A stretch of 64,000 nucleotides of DNA, taken from Athripsodes cinereus. Taxonomy: Eukaryota > Arthropoda > Insecta > Trichoptera > Leptoceridae. A model generated the notes under the pieces. It had not been told where the DNA came from, did no database searches, and was given only the letters and a program-made list of their open reading frames with translations. Shown here in pieces: positions 33,190 through 43,762 of the stretch (the first letter of the stretch is position 1; every line of letters begins with the position of its first letter). The position numbers were made by a program, and so were the translations under genes. Where the stretch lies: positions 992,001 to 1,056,000 of the forward strand of contig OX388312.1 of NCBI GenBank assembly GCA_947579605.1. The letters run 5' to 3'.

Positions 33190-33385
33190 TAATTAATTAA
33201 GATTTATAGACACAGGGTAGGACCGAAGGCACAAATGGCAGAGGCCGACCGAGAGACGCTTATATGGACCAACTGAAGAGGGACATACGTGGAGTTGAAA
33301 AGACTGGCTGAGAATAGGGAGGAATGGAGAAGAAGGTCCAAACTCGTTGCAGACCAATCCAATGGATTGTAACTCATTATATATA
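33190..33385 (+). pseudogene. RTE-B 3'-end fragment
   Basis: It matches the last ~170 bases of RTE-B (36014-36915): GGCAGAGGCCGACC..., the block encoding RLAENR-EWRR-KLVADQSNG, the stop, and ACTCATTATATATA as tail. The reading frame is broken once near the start. The good preservation of the terminus suggests a short 5'-truncated insertion. Confidence 0.75.
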
Positions 33386-34087
33386 AGATTTATGACTAAG
33401 TTCACGTCTAGAGTGACCCGTCTAATTTCTGATCCGGTAATAAGAATCAGATATTACCGGAAATATTACGAATTATTTTTATTAACATAGTCGCTGACTT
33501 AACTTCCTTAAAATTCTTCGTAGCTGCAGAAGCAGAATAGAGTAGCTGGCTTATTGGCTTAATATTGAAATTCAATTGACTACAGAATTCCTCTTTTCAA
33601 AAAATATAATTATTTTTAAATTTGTTACGCTAAAAGTAAGAGATAAAATACCAAATTCTTGATACAAATTGAATAATGACTACTTAGAAGATAAACGAAT
33701 TTCTTTCAATATTATTATTTCTTCTAATTGAATAACGGAGAATTTGATTAGGATGTGAAATGGAATAAAGGTAGATATATAGTAAGGGGAACCCCCCCCC
33801 CTCCTCTGCGATAAACTCGTACGAGTTTCTTAACTTTTTAAAACACAAAAAGAAAAGTGAAGCAAAGCTCTGTACAAAATAATATCCCTTTGAGAATTAA
33901 GTTCAATCTATAAATTCTCTACTAAGTTGAGACAGAACACGTTGATGTTGCTCAAAACTTTACTAATTGAATGGGTATGTATGAATATGCGTGCAAAGAA
34001 AATCTTTAGGGTTGGGTTTAGTCTTAGGGTTGTAAAAAAATCAGTTCAAAAAAATCATAAATAATATAAATATATCTGAAACCTCGA
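33386..34087. other. No gene seen
   Basis: AT-rich DNA. A 9-base C run at about 33790 stands out but has no interpretation. Confidence 0.35.
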
Positions 34088-34260
34088 TTGGAGAACCATG
34101 TCTACACAATGCAACATTGTGTAAAATCTAATCGGAAGAAGTGAGAAAGGTGTCCCAACGATTACGAATTGGCTCTAGGCTGGTTTAAGTCATCACTTTC
34201 GGTGTCCACAGACAACGTTCACCAATTCCACCATTCTCACTGTCACGATGTGATGTAAGG
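34088..34260. repeat. Unnamed dispersed repeat E
   Basis: CCTCGATTGGAGAACCATG, CAACATTGTGTAAAATCTAA and GAGAAAGGTGTCCCAACG have diverged relatives at 49490-49575 and 52690-52755 (inverted). The downstream part (TTAGGCTGGTTT-like, GTTCACCAATTC) recurs at 51735-51810. Its class is unknown. Confidence 0.45.
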
Positions 34261-34762
34261 TCCACCAATCGAGAGACGCTTTATGCAAATTTTAGAAGCA
34301 ACCATCTTTTTGGGATCTCATTTATCAGATCTCATATATAAATATATTTTAGTATATTTCAACTTAGTATATTTCAGATCTCAAATATAAATATATTTTA
34401 TTATATTTCAACAGCAATGTGCAAGCTTCAGACACGCTTAATTGGAGGGTTGATCAAGCTGCCTCTGGGTCTGCGAGAGTAGATGAACGGAGAGAACTTT
34501 AAAAAAGGGCTGAAATCGTAGCTTTTAGCTGGGAGTTTCGGGTGATGGACGTAGTATACGGCGCCCCCTGAGGTTATGAGTGAACGGCGCTTTACAAATT
34601 GTCCATATATGTTATTATTTTCTTTTTTACATACATTTGACATATTTCTGCTCTACTGGATATTCCTCTTCTGAGAGATGCTGTGATGGTATAAATAGCG
34701 AAGGAGATTGTCACCTCTCTGTTTGAGATTTTGTTGAATAAATAAATAAATAAACAGTTTTT
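34261..34762. other. No gene seen
   Basis: Includes a short direct duplication of AGATCTCA-TATAAATATATTTTA around 34325-34400 and a moderately GC-rich stretch at 34430-34580 without a recognisable coding signal. Confidence 0.35.
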
Positions 34763-34915
34763 TGTGGAGCACCCAGCAAAGAACTGATTGCCCACTTTTT
34801 CCCTACGTTTTCTAGTCTCCTGTAAAAGGCGTAAAAATGAAGCCATTTTACACCTTGAATTTTGCGATAAGGTTTGTCAACCATCTTGAATGTTTAATTT
34901 TTTTGTTGACAACTT
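34763..34915 (+). repeat. SINE-C copy, 5' two-thirds
   Basis: The head GTGGAGCACCCAGCAAAGAA through the ACCATCTTGAATG block. The tail is missing. Confidence 0.75.
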
Positions 34916-34952
34916 GTTTATTTTCAAGTGGTGAACGGATTTATAAAAAATA

Positions 34953-35199
34953 CTGCTACAACACCATCACGGCATATTCTACAAGTGTGGCAGCCAACAG
35001 ACAAGCTGTATGTAATAGACATGCAATCTGTCCTCTCCGTGCCAATCTAAAAGAAAGACACCAAGGATGGGTGGCAAACCTCACTGCTGAGTTTAAGATG
35101 TAAAATGTCCTTAATTTTTCGAACACCTGCCTTATAATGGACACTCGAAGCCTTTCGAAAAAAAATTGAGAGACCTTTTTATAGCCGGGTGCTCCACGG
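34953..35199 (-). repeat. SINE-C copy, complete, opposite orientation
   Basis: From CACCATCACGGCATATTCTA to GGGTGCTCCACGG. Facing the plus-strand copy 40 bases upstream, it forms an imperfect inverted pair. Confidence 0.8.
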
Positions 35200-36002
35200 A
35201 ATATATGAAAATAATAAATAATATCATATAAACGAAATTCCCATGTTTTTTATCATAATCGGAATTCAAATGAGTATCGTTTATTCACAAAGTCCATAGA
35301 AAATTTAAAAAAAAATATTGACACATTTGAACATATAAGAAACGAGATAAAGAAATATGTAAAACCAAATTTTGTTATCTAAAAAGAGATATTTGCGAAC
35401 CATAATAAAAACTGTTCATGACACCTTCGTATGGCAAATAAACTGAGAAAACTAAAATAAACAATTTTCACAATACGTATATAAGTTAAACTACATAATG
35501 AAATTACAAATTATACTTTTACACGGGTTCCTCCCTAACTACATACGAGTACACACATACATAATGTTTTCTGATATAAATAGCTTTCACATTCAGAGAC
35601 ACAGATCAGTGGTTTGTCTACGGTTTTCATATTGATCAAGATATTAAATATGTTTTGAAGGTACATTGTAAATCAAAATGTTTTCAAAGCTGTATTACAA
35701 AAATGACAACAAACTGTACGTACAAAAATTCTCACATTTTGAAAAACTTTCTTAAAGCTTGTAAGGTTTTGTGTTCAAACATATATTAAGATAATATGCT
35801 TAGAAAGCTAAAAATGTAATAGTAGGTATGATAAAAATATATAGCAACATTTTGATAATGATTATCATCGGATATTTTTTGTCATCACATAAAATCATGC
35901 AAAAGTTTACACGTAATAAAGTAGAACTTTCATTACAAATTAAACTAATGCCCGTAACATAATAATATGTACGTGTATGTAGATCTCTACAGAGGATATT
36001 TC
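35200..36002. other. No gene seen; hAT-like scrap at 35608
   Basis: AT-rich. CAGTGGTTTGTCTACGGTTT at 35608 resembles the hAT-like terminus at 8862. Confidence 0.35.
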
Positions 36003-36926
36003 TTTGGATAGTATATATATATAATGAGTTACAATCCATTGGATTGGTCTGCAACGAGTTTGGTTTTTCTTCTCCATTCGTCCCTATTCTCCGCCAGTCT
36101 TTTCAGCTCTACGTATGAGCCACAGTTCATATCACTCTTCAGTTGGTCCATATATACGTCTCTTGGTCGGCCTCTGCCATTTGTCCCCTCGGTCTTACCC
36201 TCCGCGATGGCTATGAGTAGTCCTGGGTGCCTGATGTTGTGGCCAATCCAGTTAGCTCGTTGTTGGCTGATTCTCTTAAGGAGTTGCCTTTTTTCGCCTA
36301 CCCTGGTTAATACTTCTTCGTTTTCGACGTGTTCCGACCAATGGATCTTAAGCATGCGTCTGTAGCACCACATTTCAAAGGCCGCCAACCGTCCGCTTTC
36401 ACTCTTGCTGATGGTCCACGTCTCACAACCATAAAGCAGAATGCTCCATACAAAGGCTTTAGTAAGGTTCTTCCTTACGCTTAAGTCAATATTTGGGGAT
36501 TCCAATATCTTCGACTTTTTGTTAAAGGCAATCCTTGCCTGGTTTATTCTGCTTACGATTTCTGCTTTGGAGCGTCCATCCTGGTTTATTCTACTGCCCA
36601 GGTACACGAATTCACTTACTTGTTTGATGCTCACTCCATTTATGGCAATGTTCGCAGTCGCTTCCTCTCTTCCAACGACCATACATTTTGTTTTTTCTTT
36701 ATTTATTTTCATGTTGTACTTTGACAACAGTATACTTTCCATTTTTCCTAAGGCTTCGTTCAGCTCCATCTCGGAGTCTGCAAGCAGTGCTATGTCGTCA
36801 GCATATCTTATCATGTCGACCTTTTTCCCATTTATTTTTACTCCTGTCCAGTTCTTCATTTCTTCTCTCAGTTCATCAATGGCTCGCTGTATATAGCAGT
36901 TAAAGAGAGCTGGCGTTTGGATAGTA
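36003..36926 (-). mobile_element. 5'-truncated RTE-like LINE (RTE-B) with 11-bp target duplication
   Basis: TTTGGATAGTA is repeated exactly at 36003-36013 and 36916-36926. The element 36014-36915 is the 3' 902 bases of an RTE-type LINE on the minus strand, with a TATATATATA tail. Fragments of the same family are at 2600, 33190 and 61118. Confidence 0.88.
36029..36913 (-). CDS. RTE-B reverse transcriptase C-terminal part, open but 5'-truncated
   Basis: The frame is open from the truncation: LFNCYIQRAIDELREEMKNW, then the catalytic YADD (MIRYADDIALLAD), then VYLGSRIN, LLYGCETWTISKSE, WCYRRMLKI, WIGHNIRHPG, GRGRPRDVYMDQL and the end ...KLVADQSNGL. This is the second half of the RT palm plus the thumb and C-terminal region. 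The endonuclease and fingers are lost. An internal Met at 36859 gives 276 residues, but there is no reason to think it is translated. Clearly a different lineage from RTE-A, with YADD instead of FADD and different tail motifs. Confidence 0.85.
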   Translation of the reverse strand, partial: PALFNCYIQRAIDELREEMKNWTGVKINGKKVDMIRYADDIALLADSEMELNEALGKMESILLSKYNMKINKEKTKCMVVGREEATANIAINGVSIKQVSEFVYLGSRINQDGRSKAEIVSRINQARIAFNKKSKILESPNIDLSVRKNLTKAFVWSILLYGCETWTISKSESGRLAAFEMWCYRRMLKIHWSEHVENEEVLTRVGEKRQLLKRISQQRANWIGHNIRHPGLLIAIAEGKTEGTNGRGRPRDVYMDQLKSDMNCGSYVELKRLAENRDEWRRKTKLVADQSNGL

Positions 36927-37779
36927 AAGGGTCACAAATGTGTAATACAGAGTTCCTTGTACATTAAGAATGAATAGAATAAGAAAAAGCAAGTAAAATA
37001 ATATGCAAATACAGCAAGTAATATCCATAACATAGGCAGTCGTTCTTTTTTACGATTGAGACATCAAAAAAATAAAAATGTCCTTTAGGTATAGTAGGAA
37101 AACACGGAAAATGAATGGAGGTAGTTCAAAACATGTACAGGAAAGGATCTTAATATAAAATTAGATAGAAATATTAGAGAATAAGGAAAGTAGAGTAAAA
37201 AAATATCTTATTTCTTAAAATTTTGTCATACTTAGTTGGAACGAATAAATTTGAGTGAATGAAATATCTACCCCTGAGATCTCTTTGTACTGTTGTGAAT
37301 AATACGTTTTTTTGTATAAATATCATTACTGGACCCGGTCCACTTAAATCTACTTTAAATCAGATTTGCATGTAAATACATATGGACCCTAAAGAAAGGA
37401 AACCTTTTTCTTCATCTAAGTGGTGACGACGAGAAGTGCTTGAGTGAAATATATTATAACATATTACTTATAGTCATACTCAAGTTCTTGAGGAAGTATA
37501 TCGTTTTTGGCAGAGTAGAACGGGGGGTAAAAATCAGTTCTTAGAACTTCTTGAGTTTTGACTTCACTTAAGAAATGATCCGCTCTTGAAATGATTTTCT
37601 TTTAACATTTAATATGTTTTTTGGCTAAAATTAGAATATAATTTAATTTCCAATAGTGGAGACTATCATACATTGAAGAAAACTGTGGTGTTGTATAGAT
37701 CGGTACACACATTAAAACATATCAATTAATGTTTTACTATAAACAATAATTCTATATTACTTTTTTATATATATTTTTT
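36927..37779. other. No gene seen
   Basis: AT-rich DNA. Confidence 0.35.
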
Positions 37780-38007
37780 TAATTTTATTTATTTATTCCA
37801 AAACAGTGAATACAAACAAACAAAAAGAACAGAATTATGGAATATATTGCACCACTAGACTAAGGTCTGTTCTGGGGGAATAGAAAAACAATACAACTTT
37901 TACATGTAGGTAGGTACACTTGAATGCAATAAATTAAAACAATTAAAAAATATATATAAAATATATATAAAATATATAAAAAAATATATAAAAAATATAT
38001 ATAAAAT
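37780..38007 (-). repeat. Probable LINE 3' UTR fragment with A/T-rich array
   Basis: TTTATTTATTTATTCC at 37786 looks like the tail of a minus-strand LINE of the 28947 type. It is followed by a more complex 100 bases and an ATATATAAA-type low-complexity array (37945-38007) that served as target for the RTE-C insertion. Confidence 0.4.
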
Positions 38008-38794
38008 CTCAGAGTGGTATGCAGGAATGGTTGAGTAGTTTCGAGTCGGTTGCAAATAGAGCTGGCATGAGTATAAGCACAACTAAATCGGAAGTAATGG
38101 TTATAAGCCGAGAAGAAGTGCAGTGTGCGGTACATGTGAACGGGGCCCAACTCAAACAGATCTCGACATTCAAATACCTGGGAGTGGAGTTCTCAGCAGA
38201 TGGTCGACAAACAGCGTGCATAGACAAGAGGATTGTGTCGGCAGGAAATGTGCTGAAAGCGCTTAAAAACCCGATAATACGTAAATCCGAGCTGACCCAA
38301 CGGACGAAAATGGCCATATTTAAGACAATATACCGCCCTATCCTCACATATGGACACCAGATTTGGATGCTCACAGAGAACGTGAGATCAAGGTTACAGG
38401 CAGCAGAAATGCGGTTCCTCAGGGGAGTGGCTGGTGTGTCATTGAGAGACCGTATAAGGAATACGTATGTTCGTGAGGCTCTCAAGGTAGAACCGGTACT
38501 CCTGCATATAGAGAGGTCGCAGTTGCGATGGCTGGGTCACGTTCTCCGCATGCCAGAAGACAGACTACCACTTAGATCTTTGGAGGCTGTGGGAGAGGGC
38601 AGAAGACCGGTAGGCCGTCCTAGAAGAAGCTGGCAAGGGCAGGTGTCAAACTTGTGTGTTGAAAGGTTTGGTTTGGAGTGGCCAGAGGTCCTGGAAGCAG
38701 CAGTGGACAGGGATCTCTGGAGGAAGTACCTAGGCGCAATGGGCCCCCGACCCAACTAGGACAAGGGGAAGAAGATGTATGTATGTATGTATGT
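38008..38794 (+). mobile_element. 5'-truncated RTE-like LINE (RTE-C)
   Basis: The 3' 790 bases of an RTE-type element, ending in a GTAT/TATG-repeat tail (38776-38794). ATATATAAAAT is present at both sides (37997-38007 and 38795-38805), an 11-bp probable target duplication, although the site itself is low-complexity. Confidence 0.8.
38010..38759 (+). CDS. RTE-C reverse transcriptase C-terminal part, open but 5'-truncated
   Basis: This opens at the truncation and covers the region after the catalytic motif: AGMSISTTKSEVMVI, FKYLGVEF, YGHQIWMLTENVRSRL, the AEMRFLRGV motif, LRWLGHVLRMPEDRLP, a basic GRRPVGRPRRSW and the end ...GAMGPRPN. No FADD/YADD remains, so it cannot be active. It differs in sequence from RTE-A and RTE-B and represents a third lineage. 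Confidence 0.85.
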   Translation, partial: QSGMQEWLSSFESVANRAGMSISTTKSEVMVISREEVQCAVHVNGAQLKQISTFKYLGVEFSADGRQTACIDKRIVSAGNVLKALKNPIIRKSELTQRTKMAIFKTIYRPILTYGHQIWMLTENVRSRLQAAEMRFLRGVAGVSLRDRIRNTYVREALKVEPVLLHIERSQLRWLGHVLRMPEDRLPLRSLEAVGEGRRPVGRPRRSWQGQVSNLCVERFGLEWPEVLEAAVDRDLWRKYLGAMGPRPN

Positions 38795-38805
38795 ATATAT
38801 AAAAT

Positions 38806-39295
38806 TAAAAAATATACATCATATTATGTGCGTCAAAATAATAATTGGCCTTATTTATTCTTACAATTATTTAAGATTCTTACGTATTATGTGCTGTTGT
38901 GTTTAAATAAATAATAGATCATAATTATGTGCATCAAGTCATTTAGTACGTGTGAGTTGGATTAACGTAAGAGTTGGTAAGTTATTGTATTATGTTCGTC
39001 AGATCTTTTTCAGACTCCCTTCTGCCTCTCTCCATGAGCCATTTCGTTACCGATTAGTTTTTCCCACCTGGAGAAATTAAATTCAAAATATTTGGGGTTT
39101 TTCGGTTATACACTCTTGGCCCAAGAAAGGAGAGGTATCTCTGAGCAACACGACTAGGTTGGTTGAATTAGATTAAATCAATCTCAAATACAGTCCAAAT
39201 AACATTACAGTAAACGATGCTTGTGTTGGGAATGTGTAGAGAACCGTCAGGAAACGGGTTTGAATTCAGATCTTTCAAATGAAAGTCTGCAACGG
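38806..39295. other. No gene seen
   Basis: AT-rich DNA. Confidence 0.35.
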
Positions 39296-39805
39296 AATGC
39301 AAGTAGTGTTGTGGAATTCTCAAGAAATAATTTTTCGAGAAATTTCTCGAAGTAGAGAATTTTCGGAGATTTTTTTTTATTTTTTATTTAACAGTATAAT
39401 AATAATAAATAATAATAATATATGTACAAATGTTGAGACAATTTATCACCAATATGGCTACAACTGATTATGGAAACAAAAAAATGTTAGGTACCTACAT
39501 GGAAAAAAGTGCTAATAACTGATGAAAAATCTTGATTTTTGACACCCCACATGCCCATATTTAAGTTAAAAAAAATTGCAGGTACGTTACATGGAAAAAA
39601 GTGTTAATAACTTCTGATTTGGGCCTTATTCAGCCCCACAAATTTTTGGATCCATCAGGTTGGCTGCGAAGTGTACTGGGCGAAAGGTCATAATACCTTT
39701 TTTAGAGAAATTTCTCTTCCATCAGAGGAGAAATTCTTGGAGAAAACTATCGTTCTTGAGAAATTTCTTTGGAGAATTTTCTCTTCTCACATCACTAAAT
39801 GCAAG
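39296..39805. mobile_element. hAT-like MITE with perfect 8-bp target duplication
   Basis: AATGCAAG occurs at 39296-39303 and 39798-39805. Between them, the 494-bp element starts TAGTGTTGTGGAATTCTCAA and ends (reversed) TAGTGATGTGAGAAGAGAAA. Both subterminal regions are rich in GAGAAATTTCTC palindromes. An 8-bp duplication and (C/T)AGTG...TGTG ends fit the hAT superfamily. No transposase ORF is present. Confidence 0.85.
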
Positions 39806-39845
39806 CACCTCAACACCCGATTTTCATTATATATCTATCTATCTC

Positions 39846-39995
39846 CTATACCATCACGGCATATCCCACAAGTGGGGTAGCCAGCAGATCAGCTGCATGT
39901 AAGGAACATGCAAACTGTCCTCTTCGTGCCAATATAAAACCAAGACATTCAGGATGGGTGGCAAGCCTCATCGCTGAATTTAAGATGTAAAATAT
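39846..39995 (-). repeat. SINE-C copy, 3' half
   Basis: ACCATCACGGCATATCCCAC, AAGTGGGGTAGCCAGCAGAT, then through CATTCAGGATGGGTGGCAAG to TTTAAGATGTAAAAT. Well conserved in this part. Confidence 0.85.
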
Positions 39996-40140
39996 TGATT
40001 ATGAATATGATGATTGAAAAAATGTTTATTTATTTATTCATCATTTAAATATTCTTTTAGAGACGGTTTGTTGTCATACTATAATGTACCAAGAATTTAT
40101 TGGGTTCCTGACGTATGCAAAAAATGCAAATAGGATACAG

Positions 40141-40400
40141 GTGTGTCGCGTTTTAGGCGACCGGTGTGGCGCGGAGGCTAACGCACTTGCCTTTGAGTCA
40201 CGAGGTCCCGGGTTCGATTCCCGGCCAGGGCAAAATGAAGAATGAGCTTTTTCAGATTGTCCTGGGTCTGGGTGTTACATGTATATGTGTTTAGTGCATT
40301 GTATATGTGTATCGCCGTGCTAGTACCCATAATACAAGATTCATATCTTAGTTTGGGACTAGCTCGGTCTGTGTGAATTGTCCATACGTGTTATGTTATG
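40141..40400 (+). repeat. tRNA-like SINE-A, copy 2
   Basis: The head GACCGGTGTGGCGCGGAGGC is the A-box region. The B box is GGTTCGATTCCCGGCC. The body is CCTGGGTCTGGGTGTTACAT, TTTGGGACTAGCTC, and the tail TTATGTTATGTTG. The head resembles a tRNA but lacks a convincing cloverleaf for a functional tRNA gene, so I call it a SINE. Confidence 0.85.
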
Positions 40401-41030
40401 TTGTTAATTAATAGTTGCTTGTTAATCAACTGAATACAAAAGTGACAAAAACGGAGGAAGAAAGTGAAATTGTGTTTTCAGGATTGGGTAAAAAAGAAGG
40501 TTAAAAATGTGTTAAAAAATCTATGACAAATTGAATTTCTTTATACCTACTCGTAACTTTAAGGTTAAATAAACCAAATTAGGGTAAATAGTAGATTGGA
40601 AGCAGGTAGGTACACAAATGAAAACATCTGAAATCTTGTTACATTCTTTTTATCTCAAGGGTGAGAGATCGTGTGCACACTTAAAAAATCAATTACTTAG
40701 AAGGACGTATGCATGTACATACTGTAGAGATGGGTTCTTCTCTTCAAAACGACCTCTTGTACTTAATAGAAAAATCTGTTTATTTTACTCCGAGTATTCT
40801 TGTTTTTTCTAATGTTTTTTTTCCAATTGGATCGGTAGACTACAATCAAATTTGTTTAGATAAGAATTTTCCACATTAATTATTTATTGACACTGCACTA
40901 CACTTGGAATAGTAGAAGTATCTGAGAAAGGCAAGTGCTCCTTATAAATAACAAATAGGTAAAACATAATAAGATATTGAACATCGACATTCTGAATTCT
41001 TTATTTGTTTTTTTTATTCGAAGGACACAT
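40401..41030. other. No gene seen
   Basis: AT-rich DNA. A 64-codon open frame at 40618-40812 has no recognisable domain. Confidence 0.35.
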
Positions 41031-41145
41031 CTACCACAAATGTGATAGCCAGCAAACTAACTTGTATAATTAATACAGGTACAAATATCATTCTCCATGC
41101 CCAAAAAAGATTGAGACATTCAGAATAAGTGGCAAATACTACTAC
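41031..41145 (-). repeat. SINE-C copy, diverged, 3' half
   Basis: ACACATCTACCACAAATGTG, ATAGCCAGCA and ACATTCAGAATAAGTGGCAA. More divergent than most copies. Confidence 0.55.
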
Positions 41146-41320
41146 TTATATATTATTTACTGTGTCCACCTTTAGCGACACGGTATATAGAACAAGTAGG
41201 GCTGCCAGCAGACTAGCCGCACGCAACAAACATACAAGCCATCCTCTCCGTGCCAACAAAAATATAAAACATTTTAGATGTTAAATTCAGATTTAAAATG
41301 TAAAATATCTTTATTTGTTT
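41146..41320 (-). repeat. SINE-C copy, 3' half, adjacent in tandem
   Basis: Reads ACTACTTATATATT, CGACACGGTATA, AAGTAGGGCTGCCAGCAGAC and CATCCTCTCCGTGCCAACAA. Same orientation as the preceding copy. Confidence 0.6.
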
Positions 41321-41461
41321 ATTTTATTTTTCTTGCACATCATCATTCATATTACAAAATCAACAGAGCAGTTTACATAAGAAAAAATGTGATGATGTGC
41401 AGTGGCGAGATTATCACAACACAATATTATAGTGATTTCTTTCATCTAACCACGTTTGAGG

Positions 41462-41690
41462 TTTCAAACACCTGCTTTTTACTGAACACTCTAAAACTTA
41501 CAGAAAAAACAAGGAGACCTCTTCAATGCCGATTGTTCTACGGCACACACTTCATTGCTGAATCATAGTTGTCGAATGTCTCATTCGTGAAGATTTGAGA
41601 ACACTTCTTTATTACAGGACACTCGAAAACTTAAAAAAAAGTTTGGGAGACCTATTTTTCACGATTCCGCGAAACAAATAAGTGATCTTC
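41462..41690 (-). repeat. SINE-C 5' parts, two in tandem
   Basis: CACCTGCTTTTTACTGAACA... followed by ACGGCACACACTTCATTGCT and a second ACTTCTTTATTACAGGACAC-CTCGAAAACTTA block. Probably the head of the 41146 copy, separated by 140 bases of other sequence, plus another copy. Confidence 0.55.
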
Positions 41691-42483
41691 AGTAAAGACA
41701 TGATAATGTTACTTCTTTTATGTAACAAGTATGTACATGTATATTGTTATCTGTGAACAATGAGTTTTTCATAAATTTTCATTTTAAAAGTTTTATTTGA
41801 TGACAGGATAAGAGGCAGAGAAAATAAAAGTATTTTTTTTCTTTTACAATTTTGAACGTATTCGCAAAATTGAAGTGGAGGCCTTTTGAAAAAAATATCA
41901 TCAATATGGCCTTTTGTTGAGGAAACGAAATTAAAATAATTAATTTTTACATTGAGGGGTCGATTGAAAAGTAGGTTATTGAAATTTCCTCTACTACTTT
42001 CTGATCAGAGCCAAGTTTTTACAAGAGGTAAACGTGTTCAAGAGGCTATCCCTCGGGGCGATGCAAGGGAATGAATAGATGGACAAGCTTATATTCGAGT
42101 GGTTAGATACTTCACAACGTAAAGATTTGAAGAGTCATCACGTTTTCATCTTACCTCAAGGTTGTTTGCTGCTTTTTTAAAGAGACTCGCGTACAAATGA
42201 TATTATATAATTGATAAATTTATGTGAATCACCTCACTCCTCTTCTTTTATTCTTCAACATTTGTTTCAGAAACATCGGCTGGAAACATGCTTTCTCCGT
42301 ATAGATACATTTTTAGGTTATTTTTTTTTATCAATGTCTTTATTTTCGTAATTGATATTATATTAATAACATTCGATTTAACAAAGAATCGAAAATATTC
42401 GAGTCTAAAAATGTACATCTGAATCCATGCAAGCTAGTTGTTAAGACATAACGTGGAGTGATTTATACGGCTGCGAGACATGG
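41691..42483. other. No gene seen
   Basis: AT-rich DNA. Confidence 0.35.
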
Positions 42484-42616
42484 TGTCTTATTATACGGCT
42501 GTGAGACATGGTACCTATCTGAAAGACACGAAAAGAGATTAATGGCGTTTAAGATGTGGTCCTATAGAAGAGTTCTGGGAATATTCTGGAGGAACCGTAT
42601 CTTAAATGACGAATTT
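42484..42616 (+). pseudogene. RTE-type reverse transcriptase fragment
   Basis: Open over 44 codons: VLLYGCETWYLSERHEKRLM, then AFKMWSYRRVLGIFWRNRIL and NDEF. This aligns with LLYGCETWTISKSESGRLAA...FEMWCYRRMLKI of RTE-B but is clearly another subfamily. The preceding GGCTGCGAGACATGGTG (42470) partly repeats the same motif. Confidence 0.7.
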
Positions 42617-42707
42617 CCTTTTCAAACCTAACCTAGTTTGAAAATTACATCGCATGTCGAAGCCTAGAACATTGTAATAAAGTAACTAATAAAATTTTAA
42701 ATCATAT
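42617..42707. mobile_element. Partial copy of the 21984-type MITE
   Basis: Read in reverse it gives ATGATTTAAAATTTTATTAG, TTACTTTATTACAATG and GGCTTCGACATG, matching the left arm of the element at 21984-22136. Confidence 0.55.
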
Positions 42708-43454
42708 TTTTATTTATTATAAAAACAAAAGCTCGTTGGAATTTATATAAGTGGTGAACGTGTAAACCCTGCATTGTAGGTATACTGTAGGGGTAGGTGG
42801 GGTTGTATTGGTTCCAGGCGTGGTGATTTTGGAATTTCTGATTTTGTTAACCAATCAAAATGATGTTTAACTGTTTTAGAAAACTCATACCGACACAATA
42901 ATTTTACACGAAAATCATTTTTATTTCAACAAATTTGACAAAAATACTGAATGAAGGTAATAGGGACGAAAAATATTTACAAATAGTGCTCAATCATTAT
43001 TCAGTCTACCACATAAGTATGGATATTTTTACCAACATATGTAGGTATGTATTAATGTCGTATTTTGTATAAAATGTTACAGAAAATAATAAATACTAAA
43101 GGTAGGTTGTAATATTTTACACGTGCAAAAATATGATGTTAAAGGAAAGATTTATTACAAGATACAACATGAAAACCTACTTAGGTGTAAATGATAAATT
43201 TTACACAGTAATTGACATTACACGGTAATGAAATATGGCATAGTAATATTACCTTTATACCCACCCTACACCAAGCACGCATTTAAGGAACGTATGTACC
43301 TACTGTGCATAATATGAATGTAGTATGTAGTCAGTATTTTTATGTGAATCAAAAGATTTTTTCAGAAGATAAATCTAGATTTGAAATTATCTCAAACCTA
43401 TATAAACATTTTTCCAAACTATTTTTTTTCTATTATTCTTTAGGCATTCCACCT
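42708..43454. other. No gene seen
   Basis: AT-rich DNA. Confidence 0.35.
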
Positions 43455-43635
43455 AATCATCATCATCATCATCATCGCCCTCAACGCTCCTCTCGGGAGC
43501 ACAGGGCAGAAACCAGCCTCCTCCATTCAGAGCGTCTCTGTGCCAATTGCGTCACCTCTTTCCACGACATTCCTTTGATATCGTTGTCATAGGAACGGTG
43601 TATTGTGAAAGAAGGACGCCCGGGCCGACGGAACC
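43455..43635 (-). pseudogene. RTE-D LINE, C-terminal end and ATC/GAT-repeat tail
   Basis: The minus strand encodes RRPGRPSFTIHRSYDNDIKG, then MSWKEVTQLAQRRSEWRRLV, then SALCSREER and stop, a typical RTE C-terminus. A GAT-repeat tail follows (ATCATCATC on the plus strand, 43457-43475). Open over about 58 codons but lacking the RT core. A fourth RTE-type lineage in the window. Confidence 0.75.
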
Positions 43636-43709
43636 CCTGTGGACGGAAGAACAGTGCTCTTTTTGGCCACCTAATACTGAGTGATTAAACAACGAGTAAA
43701 AGACAAAGG

Positions 43710-43762
43710 ACATAACATAACATACACAGACAATTCACACAGATTGAGCTAGTCCCAAACTA
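43710..43762 (-). repeat. SINE-A 3'-end fragment
   Basis: ACATAACATAACATACACAG, ACAATTCACACAGATTGAGC and TAGTCCCAAACTA: the tail and last 40 bases only. Confidence 0.7.

Noticed and set aside
43457..43475. ATC repeat as a host microsatellite or poly-His coding run
   Set aside because: It is the tail of the RTE-D remnant on the opposite strand.
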